From positions 53,810 to 117,809 of the forward strand of contig JAIBCC010000019.1 in the NCBI GenBank assembly GCA_019694395.1: a stretch of 64,000 nucleotides of DNA, given 5' to 3'. The stretch's first letter is position 1. Each line of letters opens with the position of its first letter. Source of the DNA: Pyrinomonadaceae bacterium (GTDB lineage Bacteria; Acidobacteriota; Blastocatellia; Pyrinomonadales; Pyrinomonadaceae). Below are positions 54,800 through 63,999 of this stretch, in pieces. A program made the position numbers and the translations under genes. The notes below the pieces were generated by a model, which was not told the origin of the DNA, made no database searches, and was given only the letters and a program-made list of their open reading frames with translations.

Positions 54800-55755
54800 C
54801 AGGCTCGTTCGTAAAAGCTTAGTGCTGATTCGCCTTCAACAATTACTTTCCAACGTTTCAGGACACCAAGTTTTTCCGGGAAAAACATTTCAGCATGATG
54901 TTCAATGATGAATGTTCCTCTTGGTTTGATACAAACACCACGGCTTACGTATTCGAGTATTTCGTCATAATTTGTATCATATGGCGGATCTAAAAATACC
55001 ACATCCCAAAATCTGCGACGTTTTTGCATTCGTTTCAAAAATGGAACAACTTCTATTTCAAATATTTCGCCATGACCTTCTTTGATTTCCATGGTTGCCA
55101 TATTCTTTTTGATAAAACTGCACATTTTAGCTGAACGCTCAACAAAAGTTCCCAGTAGTGCTCCGCGAGAAATCGCCTCAATTCCTACGGAACCTGAGCC
55201 GGCACAAAGATCTAAAAATCTTTTTCCCCGCACCCGTCTGGAAATAATTTTGAACATTGTTTCCCGGATTCTACGAGTTGTTGGTCGCACTTTAGGGGAT
55301 GTAGTGCTTTGAAAAAATTTGCCACGATGTTTGCCATCAGTTACTTGCATTTCTGAATAAACCTTTGGAACAACAACTTTTTTCCAAGGGGGGGCGACTT
55401 TTCCTTTAGGCTCAAAACGTTTTTTGGGTTCAAATTTATTACTCGGTTTACCACCGAATTTATTATCACGTCTTTGAAATCCGCCTTCACGTTTTTGAAA
55501 TCCACGATTTTGATTGGAAGAATCTCGGTTATCTCTGTTCTGAAATCTTCCTTCCCGCGGTTGAAACCTATCGTCCTTTTGACGAAAACGATCATCTCGG
55601 GGGCGATCATCCCGGGGACGATCATCTCGGGGGCGATCATCTCTCGGTTGAAATTGTCTGTCCTTGTTATATCTGTCGTCGGGTCTTTTCTGAAATTTAT
55701 TTCGATTGAAAGGCTTATCGTGTGTATTTGGGTTATATTGTCGTCGGTTTTCCAT
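54799..55755 (-). CDS. RsmD-like methyltransferase with an Arg/Asp-rich repeat N-terminal extension
   Basis: Residues 1-125 are a disordered basic-acidic region with four tandem RDDRP/RDDRF units followed by FQ-R-GR motifs (QPREGRFQNRDNRD, FQKREGGFQRRDN) and a Lys/Pro-rich stretch. Residues 130-318 form an RsmD-type methyltransferase: GKHRGKFFQS, RPTTRRIRETMFKII, FLDLCAGSGSVGIEAISRGA and DPPYDTNYDEIL, all intact. It is a paralogue of the next gene and overlaps it by 1 bp. The extension looks like an RNA-binding or phase-separating arm of the RGG type. Whether it modifies the same rRNA site or another RNA is unknown. The DNA for the repeats shows 15-bp tandem units near 55590-55640. Confidence 0.82.
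   Translation of the reverse strand: MENRRQYNPNTHDKPFNRNKFQKRPDDRYNKDRQFQPRDDRPRDDRPRDDRPRDDRFRQKDDRFQPREGRFQNRDNRDSSNQNRGFQKREGGFQRRDNKFGGKPSNKFEPKKRFEPKGKVAPPWKKVVVPKVYSEMQVTDGKHRGKFFQSTTSPKVRPTTRRIRETMFKIISRRVRGKRFLDLCAGSGSVGIEAISRGALLGTFVERSAKMCSFIKKNMATMEIKEGHGEIFEIEVVPFLKRMQKRRRFWDVVFLDPPYDTNYDEILEYVSRGVCIKPRGTFIIEHHAEMFFPEKLGVLKRWKVIVEGESALSFYERA
55590..55645. repeat. 15-bp tandem repeats coding RDDRP
   Basis: Near-identical units with the pattern CGATCATCTCGGGGG / CGATCATCCCGGGGA repeat about four times in frame and encode the RDDRP units of the methyltransferase arm. Copy number could vary by slippage. Confidence 0.8.
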
Positions 55756-55862
55756 TGTTTTTCCTACTTTTACATTTTTGGTGAAACTAAGTTTTACTTC
55801 TCAAACAAAAAAATTAAACCTCCTAAAAAGGATTTAAATTACTCAAATAAAAGGATAATTTT

Positions 55863-55982
55863 AAATTGTTTATAAATTTTTAACTATCGAAATTAACAGG
55901 GTTTTTCCCCTATCAAAAAGGGTTGTAGTAAGAATAATAACCAAAAAGCAACTTAAATATCAATTAAAAATTGTTTATAAAT
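55863..55982. repeat. 15-bp direct repeat AAATTGTTTATAAAT
   Basis: Exact copies at 55863-55877 and 55968-55982 are 105 bp apart, ten helical turns, in the gap between recG's 3' end and the RsmD-like gene's start. They may be regulator sites for that gene. Between them GGG/CCC blocks near 55895-55925 can form a weak hairpin for recG termination. Confidence 0.55.
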
Positions 55983-56000
55983 GATTTTTCTTAATAAAAA

Positions 56001-58292
56001 TTAACCAATACCCGCCAATTTAAAACGCGAATCTGCTTTTACATGTTTAATTAGCTCGGCAGTTTCTTTAGCAAATCGTTTTTCTTTAAGGTAAAATTCA
56101 GCTTCTTCCCTTGATCTTTCAAGGATTTTTAGGTCTCGAATGATATTTCCGATTTTAAAGGTTTGAACGCCGGATTGCCGTGTTCCCAGGATCTCTCCTT
56201 GTCCCCGGATTTCTAAATCTTTTTCGGCAATTCGAAAACCGTCGGTTGTTTCTTCCATAATCCCGAGACGCTCCTTGGCAACTGCAGTTTTCTTTTCCCC
56301 TGAAAGTAAAACACAAAAAGACTGTTCTGCTCCGCGCCCGACCCGTCCCCGAAGTTGGTGCAACTGGGATAAGCCGAATCGTTCAGCATGTTCTATCACC
56401 ATCAAACTTGCATTTGGAACATCAACCCCCACTTCGATCACCGTCGTGGAAACTAAAATTTGGGTTTCATTGGCGATAAATTTACCCATTATTTCCTCTT
56501 TTTCAAACGGCTTCATCTTACCGTGCAGCAAACCGATAGAAAAAGACGGAAAAATTTTATTTTTTAATTCTTCATACATTTCGGTTGCGGCTTTCAAATC
56601 CATTTTTTCAGATTCTTCAATCAGGGGATAAACAATGTAAACCTGTCTTCCGAGTTTTATCTCGCGTTCAATTCCCTTGTAAACTCCGAGTCTTTGGTCT
56701 TCTCCCACAACCACTGTTTTTATTGGAGTTCTTCCCGGCGGAAGTTCGTCAATCACAGAAACTTCCAAATCTCCGTAAACCGTCATCGCCAAACTGCGAG
56801 GGATCGGGGTTGCAGTCATCACCAAAATATCCGGGTTTAATCCTCTGGCACGGATTTCAGCTCTTTGCAAAACACCAAAACGGTGCTGCTCATCAACCAC
56901 CGCTAAACCGAGTTTTTCAAACATCACGGCTTCTTGAATAACCGCGTGGGTTCCAATAATGGACTGGATTTTCCCTTCTGCTAAATCTTGCTGCAGTTTT
57001 TTTTTGATTGAAGCTTTGAGGCTTCCGATCAATAATTCCACTCTATAACCGCAAGTTTCGAAAAGTTTTTTTGCATTGCGGGAGTGTTGTTCAGCCAAAA
57101 TTTCAGTTGGAGCCATCATCGCCGTTTGATATCCGTTTTCCATTGCAGCAAACATTGCCAAAAAAGCAACAATAGTTTTGCCGCTTCCTACATCGCCCTG
57201 AACTAAACGATTCATTGGGGAATCGGATTGCATATCATCCAAAATTCTTTTAACCACGCGATTTTGTGCATTTGTCAACATAAATGGTAAAAGGTTATCC
57301 ATTCGTTCACGCATTTTATCGGTGATCTCAATTATTGCGCCTTTAGGTTCTTTAGTTCTTTCGCCTCTTGAATATTGCAAGGCGAAGGAAACCCAGAAAA
57401 ACTCTTCAAAAATTAGCCGACGGTGGGCTTGACTACGAGCACGTTCATAATCTGACAAGCTTGCGTTTTCCGGCGGAAAATGGATTTCTTGAACAGCCTG
57501 CGAACGTAATATCAATTTATTCCTCTGCAAAAGATCAATTGGAAGTGATTCTTTAAAAACTTCATTATTAAGATTCTGCAAAACATCGAAAATAATTTCG
57601 CGTAATCTTTTGGTTTGAAATTGTCCAAGTTTTCTATAAATCGGAACTCGCCTTCCAACATGGATTAACGGGAACTGGTTTGAATCATCCAGAAAATCTT
57701 CAACTTGGTCTTCAGTAATTTGACCTTGGTTTTCTTCTTTAAACAACCCGAACGAATCAATATCAGCCTCCAATGGCAAAAGTTCTAACTCATCCGGCTT
57801 ATTTAGTCTCAGAGAAAATGTATTTCGGCGACCATCCCACTCCCATTTTCCAAAGGCGACCAATCTAGTTCCGCGTTCAAATCTTTTTTTGTAATATTCA
57901 ATCGTATGATTTGCCGCCTTCCCTGAAACAAACCACCAAATCACTACCGGTTTTCGGGTTCTTTCAAAATCTCCCGCCGTTATTTCAAAAATATATAAAG
58001 GTGGGGCTTTAGGTCCCCGATTTTTTCCAACGCGAAACCCGCCGGCTACTCGCACATACAAATCAAGGGAAGCTTCCATTTCATTAGTCAAGTCATCAAT
58101 TTGAATGAGGTTTGAGCGATCTTCGTAGCGCATCGGAAAATAGTTGAGCAAATCCTCAACTGTTGCTTCGGAAGCATCAGTTTTATTGGCAAAATTAGCA
58201 ACTGCCATTGCCAATTTTCTTGCCATTGCTTTGGAAAGTTTGGCAATTCCAATTTCATTAAAATCTATAATCTGAGTGTTTAGCCCTAACAT
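56001..58292 (-). CDS. recG: ATP-dependent DNA helicase RecG
   Basis: The protein of about 763 residues has an N-terminal extension, a wedge OB-fold (LDLYVRVAGGFRVGKNRGPKAPPLYIFEI) and the helicase core: Walker A QGDVGSGKTIVAFLAM near residue 390, DEQH box VDEQHRFGV near 485, motif III MTATPIPRSLAMT and motif VI QLRGRVGRG near 660. RecG remodels stalled forks and Holliday junctions. The frame extends to a GTG at 58343, but that adds a Cys-rich stretch over a palindrome at 58313; the ATG at 58292 (MLGLNTQ) is the better start. Confidence 0.95.
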   Translation of the reverse strand: MLGLNTQIIDFNEIGIAKLSKAMARKLAMAVANFANKTDASEATVEDLLNYFPMRYEDRSNLIQIDDLTNEMEASLDLYVRVAGGFRVGKNRGPKAPPLYIFEITAGDFERTRKPVVIWWFVSGKAANHTIEYYKKRFERGTRLVAFGKWEWDGRRNTFSLRLNKPDELELLPLEADIDSFGLFKEENQGQITEDQVEDFLDDSNQFPLIHVGRRVPIYRKLGQFQTKRLREIIFDVLQNLNNEVFKESLPIDLLQRNKLILRSQAVQEIHFPPENASLSDYERARSQAHRRLIFEEFFWVSFALQYSRGERTKEPKGAIIEITDKMRERMDNLLPFMLTNAQNRVVKRILDDMQSDSPMNRLVQGDVGSGKTIVAFLAMFAAMENGYQTAMMAPTEILAEQHSRNAKKLFETCGYRVELLIGSLKASIKKKLQQDLAEGKIQSIIGTHAVIQEAVMFEKLGLAVVDEQHRFGVLQRAEIRARGLNPDILVMTATPIPRSLAMTVYGDLEVSVIDELPPGRTPIKTVVVGEDQRLGVYKGIEREIKLGRQVYIVYPLIEESEKMDLKAATEMYEELKNKIFPSFSIGLLHGKMKPFEKEEIMGKFIANETQILVSTTVIEVGVDVPNASLMVIEHAERFGLSQLHQLRGRVGRGAEQSFCVLLSGEKKTAVAKERLGIMEETTDGFRIAEKDLEIRGQGEILGTRQSGVQTFKIGNIIRDLKILERSREEAEFYLKEKRFAKETAELIKHVKADSRFKLAGIG

Positions 58293-58312
58293 TTCAATTT
58301 CAACCCTATCAT

Positions 58313-58337
58313 TGTGACAGTTACAAAAAGTGTCACA
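58313..58337. promoter_or_regulatory. Inverted repeat TGTGACA-N11-TGTCACA
   Basis: Perfect 7-bp arms (58313-58319 and 58331-58337) lie between divergent recG and the 170-residue gene, about 40 bp upstream of a TATAAT at 58366-58371. The position suits an activator of the rightward gene or a repressor of recG. Spacing differs from the CRP consensus. Confidence 0.55.
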
Positions 58338-58405
58338 GCTCACAACAAATATTTTTTTTCCTAAATATAATAAAGTGGGTATTAAAAAATATTTGGAGAT
58401 TAATT

Positions 58406-58918
58406 ATGTTAAAAAAATTTACTTTTTTATTTTTAATGGCTTTTACCTTTTTTAGTTTAACGCCATCAGTTATTTTTGCAAAAGCTTCTGGTGATTGGGA
58501 AAAAGTGAAATCTCTGGTTAATTCGGAGATAGCCGTCAACACCAAAAACGGGGATAATTATTTCGGCAAAATGATTTCTGCAACCGATTCGGAAATCGTT
58601 ATTCAAATCGCTGATAAAACATCTCTGACCAACCAAAATACGACAATTCAAAAAGATTCTGTCAAAAAAGTTTGGAATGCGAAATTAAACTTTAAACCAT
58701 CTGCCAATGCCAAAAATATAGCAATTGGGACGGGTGTCGGTGCAGGGGCAGGAATAGGAATCGGAATTGGTTTACTTTTTGCAAATACCGACGGACCGGA
58801 AAACCGCGATGCAATTTTTGCGGCAATGATTGCCGGCGGCGCGGCTGCAGGATTAGCTCTCGGTTACTTTTTTGGTAAAAAAGGACACAAAAAACTTGAT
58901 ATGGTTTACAAGGTTTAA
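58406..58918 (+). CDS. Exported or membrane protein with an Sm-like N-terminal part and glycine-zipper helices
   Basis: The 170-residue protein has a signal peptide ending near FAKA. Residues 30-85 (VNSEIAVNTKNGDNYFGKMISATDSEIVIQIADK) have the strand pattern of Sm/LSm-like barrels. Two glycine-rich hydrophobic segments follow, AIGTGVGAGAGIGIGIGLLFA and MIAGGAAAGLALGYFFGKKG, typical of glycine zippers that pack in membranes. I do not recognise the family; function is unknown. GGAG lies before the ATG, and a TATAAT stands 35 bp upstream. The stop overlaps the convergent yhhQ stop by 4 bp. Confidence 0.72.
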   Translation: MLKKFTFLFLMAFTFFSLTPSVIFAKASGDWEKVKSLVNSEIAVNTKNGDNYFGKMISATDSEIVIQIADKTSLTNQNTTIQKDSVKKVWNAKLNFKPSANAKNIAIGTGVGAGAGIGIGIGLLFANTDGPENRDAIFAAMIAGGAAAGLALGYFFGKKGHKKLDMVYKV

Positions 58919-59625
58919 GTTTCCAAACTGAACGGGTTGAAATCGGTATCTTTGTCATAATAATCTTCGTGCTCAGCCCGTTTAAGAAAACCGACAACCA
59001 AATAAGTAAATGGGGTGGCGATCACTTCCCACAAAACCTTTATAAAATAATTGCCGATCATCACACTAATCAACTGCTCATTTGACCAAATCCCATAAAA
59101 AGCAATTGGATAAAAGATCAAAGAATCTGCAATTTCACCAAAAATTGTTGAGGTAATCGTTCGGACAAATAACAATTTGCCGCTCATTAAAAGTTTTATT
59201 TTGGCTAAAACAAAAGAATTTACAAATTCACCTAACCAAAAAGCCGAAAGCGAAGCTAAAACAATTCTCGGAGTGCTGCCAAAGATCATTTCAATTGCTT
59301 TTTGTCTTTCCGGATCCATTGTTGAGGCAGACGGTAAATTTGCCACAACAAAAGCCATCAATGACGCAAAGATCATTGCCCCAAAACCTGCCCAGATTAC
59401 TTTTCGTGAACGGGCATAACCGTAAACTTCGGTCAGAATATCCCCAAACAAATAACTTATTGGAAAGAACAAAACACCTGCCCCATAAATATATTCACCG
59501 TAAAACGGCAAATTTATGACAGTCACCTTATGGACTCCAATTAAATTTGAGCAAAGTAAAACCGCGACAAATGCACCCAAAATCAAATCGTAATATTTGT
59601 AATTTCGTTTTGGATGTTCGTTCAT
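58915..59625 (-). CDS. yhhQ: Queuosine-precursor transporter (YhhQ family)
   Basis: The 236-residue protein has six or seven membrane helices and the family signatures ILGAFVAVLLCSNLIGVHKV, FFPISYLFGDILTEVYGYARSRKVIW, and ASLSAFWLGEFVNSFVLAKIKL. E. coli YhhQ takes up preQ0/preQ1 for the queuosine modification of tRNA wobble bases. Finding it suggests that the organism can salvage queuosine precursors; tgt and queA are not visible here. Its ATG overlaps the purD stop (4 bp), so it is co-transcribed with purine synthesis. Confidence 0.92.
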   Translation of the reverse strand: MNEHPKRNYKYYDLILGAFVAVLLCSNLIGVHKVTVINLPFYGEYIYGAGVLFFPISYLFGDILTEVYGYARSRKVIWAGFGAMIFASLMAFVVANLPSASTMDPERQKAIEMIFGSTPRIVLASLSAFWLGEFVNSFVLAKIKLLMSGKLLFVRTITSTIFGEIADSLIFYPIAFYGIWSNEQLISVMIGNYFIKVLWEVIATPFTYLVVGFLKRAEHEDYYDKDTDFNPFSLET

Positions 59626-60875
59626 ATTGTTTTTCCAATGTCTCTCCGATACTGCATTCCGTCCCAGGATATTTTGTTAACTGCTTCATAAGCAGTATTT
59701 AATGCCTGTTCCAAATTTTCGCCTGTTGCTGTTATTCCTAAAACTCTTCCCCCTGAGGTTAAAAAATCCCCAGCCTCATTTTTATTAGTTCCCGCATGAA
59801 AAACTATTGCCTCTTTTATATTTTCCAAGCCACTGATTTTATCACCGGTCTGTGGTTTTCCAGGATAATTTTTGGAAGCCAAAACCACACAGGCAGAGCT
59901 TCCCTTTTTCCAATTTAATTCCAGTTTATCAAGTGTTTGATTTAAAATCGCTTCACAAATATCTAACAAATCTGTTTCTAATCGAACTAATATGGATTGT
60001 GTTTCAGGATCACCGAAACGGATATTATACTCCAAAACCTTTGCACCCGTTTCAGTCATCATTAAACCCAAAAATAAGATTCCACGGAGGGGAAAACCTT
60101 CTGTTTCGCATCCTTCCAAAGTGGGTTTGATAATTTCAGTTGTGATTTTTTGCAATTGTTCCTTGCTCAACAAACCATCATCCGAAAAAGTTCCCATTCC
60201 GCCGGTATTTGCCCCGGAATCGCCTTCGCCAATCCGTTTATGGTCACGCACCGGCGGCATTTGAGCAAAATTTTTCCCATCTGAAAATAGAAGCAGTGAA
60301 ACTTCTTTTCCGATAAGCCGCTCTTCCAACACGATTTGCGAAATTGCATCAGCACCAACTATGGCTTCCAATTCGTTTATTGCAGATACAGCTTCGGTTT
60401 GGGTTTGACAAACAACGACACCTTTTCCGGCGGCTAAACCATCAGCCTTTATTACAACGTTTTCTCCGAAATCATTTAAATAACTTTCTGCCTCGGCGGT
60501 TGAATTTGCCACTTTGTATTTTGCGGTGGGTATTTGGTGACGAGCCATAAAATTTTTGGCAAACGCTTTTGAAGATTCAAGTTGGGCAGTTTTTTGGGAA
60601 ACTCCAATTATCTTTAATCCTTGGTTTTCAAACTCATCAACAATTCCCAAAGCTAAAGAGGTTTCCCCGCCAACAAAAGTTAAATCAATTTTTTCTTTTT
60701 GGGCAAACTCTGCCAGTTTATCAATTTCATCGGGTTTTATATTCACGCATTCTGCAACTTGAGAAATTCCGGCATTTCCATTTGCACAATAAATTTTATT
60801 GACTTTTTTACTCTTTGAAAAAGCCCAACAAATTGCGTGTTCACGTCCGCCGGAGCCAATAATTAACACTTTCAT
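59622..60875 (-). CDS. purD: Phosphoribosylamine--glycine ligase
   Basis: The 417-residue ATP-grasp enzyme has the N-terminal KVLIIGSGGREHAICWAFSKS, the ATP-grasp FVIKADGLAAGKGVVV-like segment (seen as NVVIKADGLAAGKGVVVCQ near 140) and RDHKRIGEGDSGANTGGMGTFSDD near 220. The Mg-binding RFGDPETQSILVRLETDL is near 285. It makes glycinamide ribonucleotide, step two of purine synthesis. No other pur gene is adjacent. It overlaps yhhQ by 4 bp. Confidence 0.96.
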   Translation of the reverse strand: MKVLIIGSGGREHAICWAFSKSKKVNKIYCANGNAGISQVAECVNIKPDEIDKLAEFAQKEKIDLTFVGGETSLALGIVDEFENQGLKIIGVSQKTAQLESSKAFAKNFMARHQIPTAKYKVANSTAEAESYLNDFGENVVIKADGLAAGKGVVVCQTQTEAVSAINELEAIVGADAISQIVLEERLIGKEVSLLLFSDGKNFAQMPPVRDHKRIGEGDSGANTGGMGTFSDDGLLSKEQLQKITTEIIKPTLEGCETEGFPLRGILFLGLMMTETGAKVLEYNIRFGDPETQSILVRLETDLLDICEAILNQTLDKLELNWKKGSSACVVLASKNYPGKPQTGDKISGLENIKEAIVFHAGTNKNEAGDFLTSGGRVLGITATGENLEQALNTAYEAVNKISWDGMQYRRDIGKTI

Positions 60876-60886
60876 AAACTTTTATC

Positions 60887-60915
60887 TTGACACAAACCTC
60901 AGATAGTAATAATTT
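60887..60915 (+). promoter_or_regulatory. Promoter of the zinc-ribbon gene
   Basis: A consensus TTGACA (60887-60892), a 17-bp spacer and TAATTT (60910-60915) precede the gene at 61036, leaving a leader of about 115 bases. That leader shares AGTTTCAAGGAAAGG with the one at 40771. Confidence 0.6.
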
Positions 60916-61035
60916 CTTTAGCTGATATTTTGGACAATTAGATTAAATTACCTTAACAAATCATCTACATTTTGAACAGTTTGTGTAATAATAATTTAAT
61001 CAGGTCATAAGAGAGTTTCAAGGAAAGGACCAGGG

Positions 61036-61422
61036 ATGACACAATTCGATTTGAATAATTCTACTGCCCCTAAGTCATTAGAATTTGAGGATGTTTCGCT
61101 AATTTGTATAGATTGCGGAAATGATTTTATTTGGACTGGCGGCGAACAACATTTTTTTTACGATAAGGGACTAAAGAATCCGCCAAAACGCTGCAAACCT
61201 TGTAAGAAGGCAAAAAATGACAGGCTCGCTGCAATTGAAATCGCCCAAGCCTCCGGTGTCAAGCAACGAATTGAAGTTATTGTTAATTGTGCACGGTGTT
61301 CAAACCAGACCACAGTTCCTTTTTACCCTTCACAAGGTCGCCCGGTTTATTGTCGTTCCTGTTTCTTAGCTATGAATCCGCATTTAACGGCGGAAACAAA
61401 TCAGAATCAACCGCCAACGTGA
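61036..61422 (+). CDS. Zinc-ribbon protein
   Basis: The 128-residue protein has two zinc sites. The first is [33 protein letters not shown] near residues 25-57, matching the zf-trcl family (CxxC-x~26-CxxC). The second is [25 protein letters not shown] near 86-112. No enzymatic domain is present. Such small proteins may bind nucleic acid, but no function is established. The start is set by AAGGAAAGG and GGG upstream of the ATG. The end overlaps the convergent permease gene by 16 bp. Confidence 0.85.
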   Translation: MTQFDLNNSTAPKSLEFEDVSLICIDCGNDFIWTGGEQHFFYDKGLKNPPKRCKPCKKAKNDRLAAIEIAQASGVKQRIEVIVNCARCSNQTTVPFYPSQGRPVYCRSCFLAMNPHLTAETNQNQPPT

Positions 61423-63425
61423 ACATTTGGTCTTTGATCGGGATCTTCCTCCGCCTGTCTTAGAATTTCCCGGGTAACGGGTGCGGTGTCTCCTTCACCG
61501 AATAAAATGTATCGGATCAAATAATGAATCGGATTTCCCTCGCTCCAACCGAAATAAACATGCGGAATTTTTCCAGTTTTATCCCGTAGGTGCATTAAAA
61601 GTGCAGCAATCGCATTAGGAACTGCTGGAGCCTCAGTTCTTAGAACCCGATAACCTTCAATATCATAACCCCGAATTTTTAATTTGCCTTTAAATTCCGA
61701 CGCATCGCCTAATTCGATTTCATAAAAAACAATCGGATCGTGCGAGGGAATATGATTATCGACACGTTTTTCGTGTTCCTTAAAACGATATTCTGCAACA
61801 TCCCCAACTTCGCGCCGATTTGTAACTATCCGAATTTCTCCCTGACACATTTCATCAACAAATTCCTGTGCTTGCGGGTCAAACTCAATTTTATCAATTC
61901 TGATTTCAGTTGAACGCAAAGCCCTCGAGAAGAATGAAGCAGCAACAATTCCTAAAATGAATAAAGAAGCGATTTTAATTCCGTCGGGTCTTTCCACTAC
62001 GTTAGTAATGGTTGTGTAAACAAAAACAAGGGAAATAATGCCAAAAGCTACAGCCCATTTATCATTTCTTCTCCAGGCGGAAATTGCAACAGCGATTGCG
62101 GCGGAGGACATTAAAACTAAAACCCCGGTCGCATATGCCCCACCCTGAGCATCAACATTGGCGTCAAAAACCCAGGTTACAATGAAACAAATAGCTGTAA
62201 AAACAACAACTAAGGGACGGGTTGCCCTTGCCCATTCGGGAGCCATTCCATATCGCGGCAAATATCTGGGAACAATATTTAAGAGTCCCGCCATTGCACT
62301 TGCCCCGGCAAACCATAAAATCAAAATGGTAGAAATATCGTAAATTGTTCCAAAAATGCTACCAAATGTATTCCCAAACTTTTCTCCAACCTTATCGTGA
62401 GCAATATATGCCAAAGCACGTCCGTTTGCTTTTCCTTGTGGCTCTCCGCATTTGCAAAACTCCGGCATTTCGTGAATTTTAACCGTATCTTCACAATCAA
62501 CAGCAGGACAAAATTCCTTTTCAGGAATCATCATACTCGTGACCATACTACTGCAAAGCAGCATAAAACTCATTATTAAAGCCGCTACCATCAATAGTTT
62601 GCGGGTATTCCCGATCCGATTGGGACTTTTTACCAAAGGCATTACCGCAACTCCGGTTTCAAAACCGGAAAGTCCTAAAGCCAGCTTTGGAAAGACTAAT
62701 AATGATAAGCCGATCAGAACAAAAATACTCCGCGATGAGTTGTCAGTTTTGTTGATAAATAGCGCAGTTTTCCAATTTGCAAATAAATCCGGGTGGGTTA
62801 TTAATTCATATAAACCAAAAAAGACTACTAAAACATTTAAAAATAGATAAATGCCTACCAAAACAACCGCAATTCCAATGGCTTCTTTGAACCCTTTGAT
62901 AAAAATTGCGCCCAGCATTGCGATTAAGGCAAGGGTAACTATAATCGGATGATCTAAAAAATGCAGATTTCCCCGAACAAATGGATTTTCTAGAATGTGA
63001 GCAGTTGCGTCAGCGGCTGAAAGAGTGATAGTAATTACAAAATCCGTTGCCACAAATCCAAGTAGAACTAAAACGAATAATTTTCCCTTCCATCTGGAAA
63101 ACAATGCTTCTAGCATTGCAATTGAGCCTTCACCATGAGGACTTTCAGCTGCCACTCGGCTATAAATTGGTAAAGCACCAAAAAGGGTTAGAAGAATTAG
63201 AACAAAGGTTGCAATCGGAGACAAAAATCCGGCGGCAATGAAGGCAATCCCGGGTTGATAGCCAAGGGTTGAAAAATAATCAACCCCGGTCAAACACATT
63301 ACTTTCCACCAAGGGTGTTGTTGATGTTGATGTTCGCGTTCGTGTGGACCTTCAATTTCCTTCACACCTTCAAATAACCACCTACTTACCCAACTTTCCT
63401 TTTGCTTATGCTCAGTTTGTGACAT
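61407..63425 (-). CDS. APC-family amino-acid permease with a Cys-rich external insertion
   Basis: The 672-residue protein has about twelve membrane helices with the APC opening [24 protein letters not shown] near residues 47-70, where the unwound first helix binds substrate, and [27 protein letters not shown] His-rich N-terminus ([13 protein letters not shown]) precedes it. An insertion near residues 308-340 holds four Cys (FCPAVDC and FCKCGEP), not usual in this family. The last 170 residues are soluble. Family members move amino acids by proton or sodium coupling; the substrate is unknown. It stands alone. Confidence 0.85.
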   Translation of the reverse strand: MSQTEHKQKESWVSRWLFEGVKEIEGPHEREHQHQQHPWWKVMCLTGVDYFSTLGYQPGIAFIAAGFLSPIATFVLILLTLFGALPIYSRVAAESPHGEGSIAMLEALFSRWKGKLFVLVLLGFVATDFVITITLSAADATAHILENPFVRGNLHFLDHPIIVTLALIAMLGAIFIKGFKEAIGIAVVLVGIYLFLNVLVVFFGLYELITHPDLFANWKTALFINKTDNSSRSIFVLIGLSLLVFPKLALGLSGFETGVAVMPLVKSPNRIGNTRKLLMVAALIMSFMLLCSSMVTSMMIPEKEFCPAVDCEDTVKIHEMPEFCKCGEPQGKANGRALAYIAHDKVGEKFGNTFGSIFGTIYDISTILILWFAGASAMAGLLNIVPRYLPRYGMAPEWARATRPLVVVFTAICFIVTWVFDANVDAQGGAYATGVLVLMSSAAIAVAISAWRRNDKWAVAFGIISLVFVYTTITNVVERPDGIKIASLFILGIVAASFFSRALRSTEIRIDKIEFDPQAQEFVDEMCQGEIRIVTNRREVGDVAEYRFKEHEKRVDNHIPSHDPIVFYEIELGDASEFKGKLKIRGYDIEGYRVLRTEAPAVPNAIAALLMHLRDKTGKIPHVYFGWSEGNPIHYLIRYILFGEGDTAPVTREILRQAEEDPDQRPNVHVGG

Positions 63426-63635
63426 TTATTCCCAAATAACTAAAAGACCGATAGACTAAATTTTATCTGCGGTCTTTACAATTTAAATTTATAAAATCTT
63501 CTTGGCTGACATCATTTGGAGGTCAGTTTCCTAATATATTTTTGAAATAACAAATATGAATTTTACGCTTCTTTGGGGTTTGGTCAAGTTGGGGGCAAAT
63601 CTTCTAAAAGAAAAAGTTGATTTAAAAAATTAAGA
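63426..63635. other. Gap upstream of the permease gene, no gene seen
   Basis: AT-rich sequence with no convincing frame. GGGGTTTGGTCAAGTTGGGGG near 63575 is the only distinctive block. It should hold the permease promoter and the promoter of the structured leader that follows. Confidence 0.5.
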
Positions 63636-63715
63636 GGGCAACGTCTCCCACACCGTTGCCCCTAGGTCACAAGTCCTCACCCCTCGTGACCAAAATGTTC
63701 ACCGGGGAGGTGAAC
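63636..63715 (+). ncRNA. Three consecutive hairpins, candidate structured leader or small RNA
   Basis: GGGCAACG/CGTTGCCC (63636-63643 with 63654-63661), GGTCAC/GTGACC (63665-63670 with 63686-63691) and GTTCACC/GGTGAAC (63697-63703 with 63709-63715) follow each other closely. They are GC-rich in a strongly AT-rich setting. CTCCC in the first loop can pair with GGGAG of the third hairpin, and the third hairpin holds the GGAGGTGA ribosome-binding site of the next small ORF. No known RNA family is recognised. Confidence 0.5.
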
Positions 63716-63719
63716 AATT

Positions 63720-63782
63720 ATGATTATCCACATTCAAAATAATTTTGCAACCTCAAAAAACCATAAATTGATTTTTTTTTAA
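63720..63782 (+). CDS. Possible 20-residue leader peptide
   Basis: ATG at 63720 is preceded by GGGGAGGTGA at good spacing and the frame stops at 63780-63782 (MIIHIQNNFATSKNHKLIFF). The ribosome-binding site is locked in the preceding hairpin, and the stop lies in a run of nine T. This combination suggests a regulatory leader, but no plus-strand gene follows within the window. Confidence 0.35.
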   Translation: MIIHIQNNFATSKNHKLIFF

Positions 63783-63888
63783 CTCATTGATTAAAAAACT
63801 GATTACAAGTCCCATTTTTATTGACTTTGGAAAATATCCTAAAAATATAACTTTCTGCCGACATTTTTCGTATTAATTAGTCTGTTTT

Positions 63889-63999
63889 TTAAGTTTCTTG
63901 ATATTTTGAATTATCTGAATTGACCTCTTCATAATGTCGATTCAGTTTCTTTCTGGCTTTTTCTACTGAAAACTGCCAGTCAATTTTGATTTGCTTTTC
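63889..63999 (-). CDS. C-terminal end of an IS630-like transposase (partial)
   Basis: A minus-strand frame enters from the right edge and ends at TAA (63889-63891). The visible tail IDWQFSVEKARKKLNRHYEE resembles the end of IS630-family DDE transposases, which usually finish with W-FT--DAR-KLK-LYP. The catalytic domain is outside the window. No terminal inverted repeat can be recognised in the sequence after it. Confidence 0.5.
   Translation of the reverse strand, partial: EKQIKIDWQFSVEKARKKLNRHYEEVNSDNSKYQET

Noticed and set aside
58313..58337. CRP-type binding site
   Set aside because: The half-sites resemble TGTGA/TCACA but the spacing is 15 rather than 6 bases, so only an unnamed palindrome is reported.
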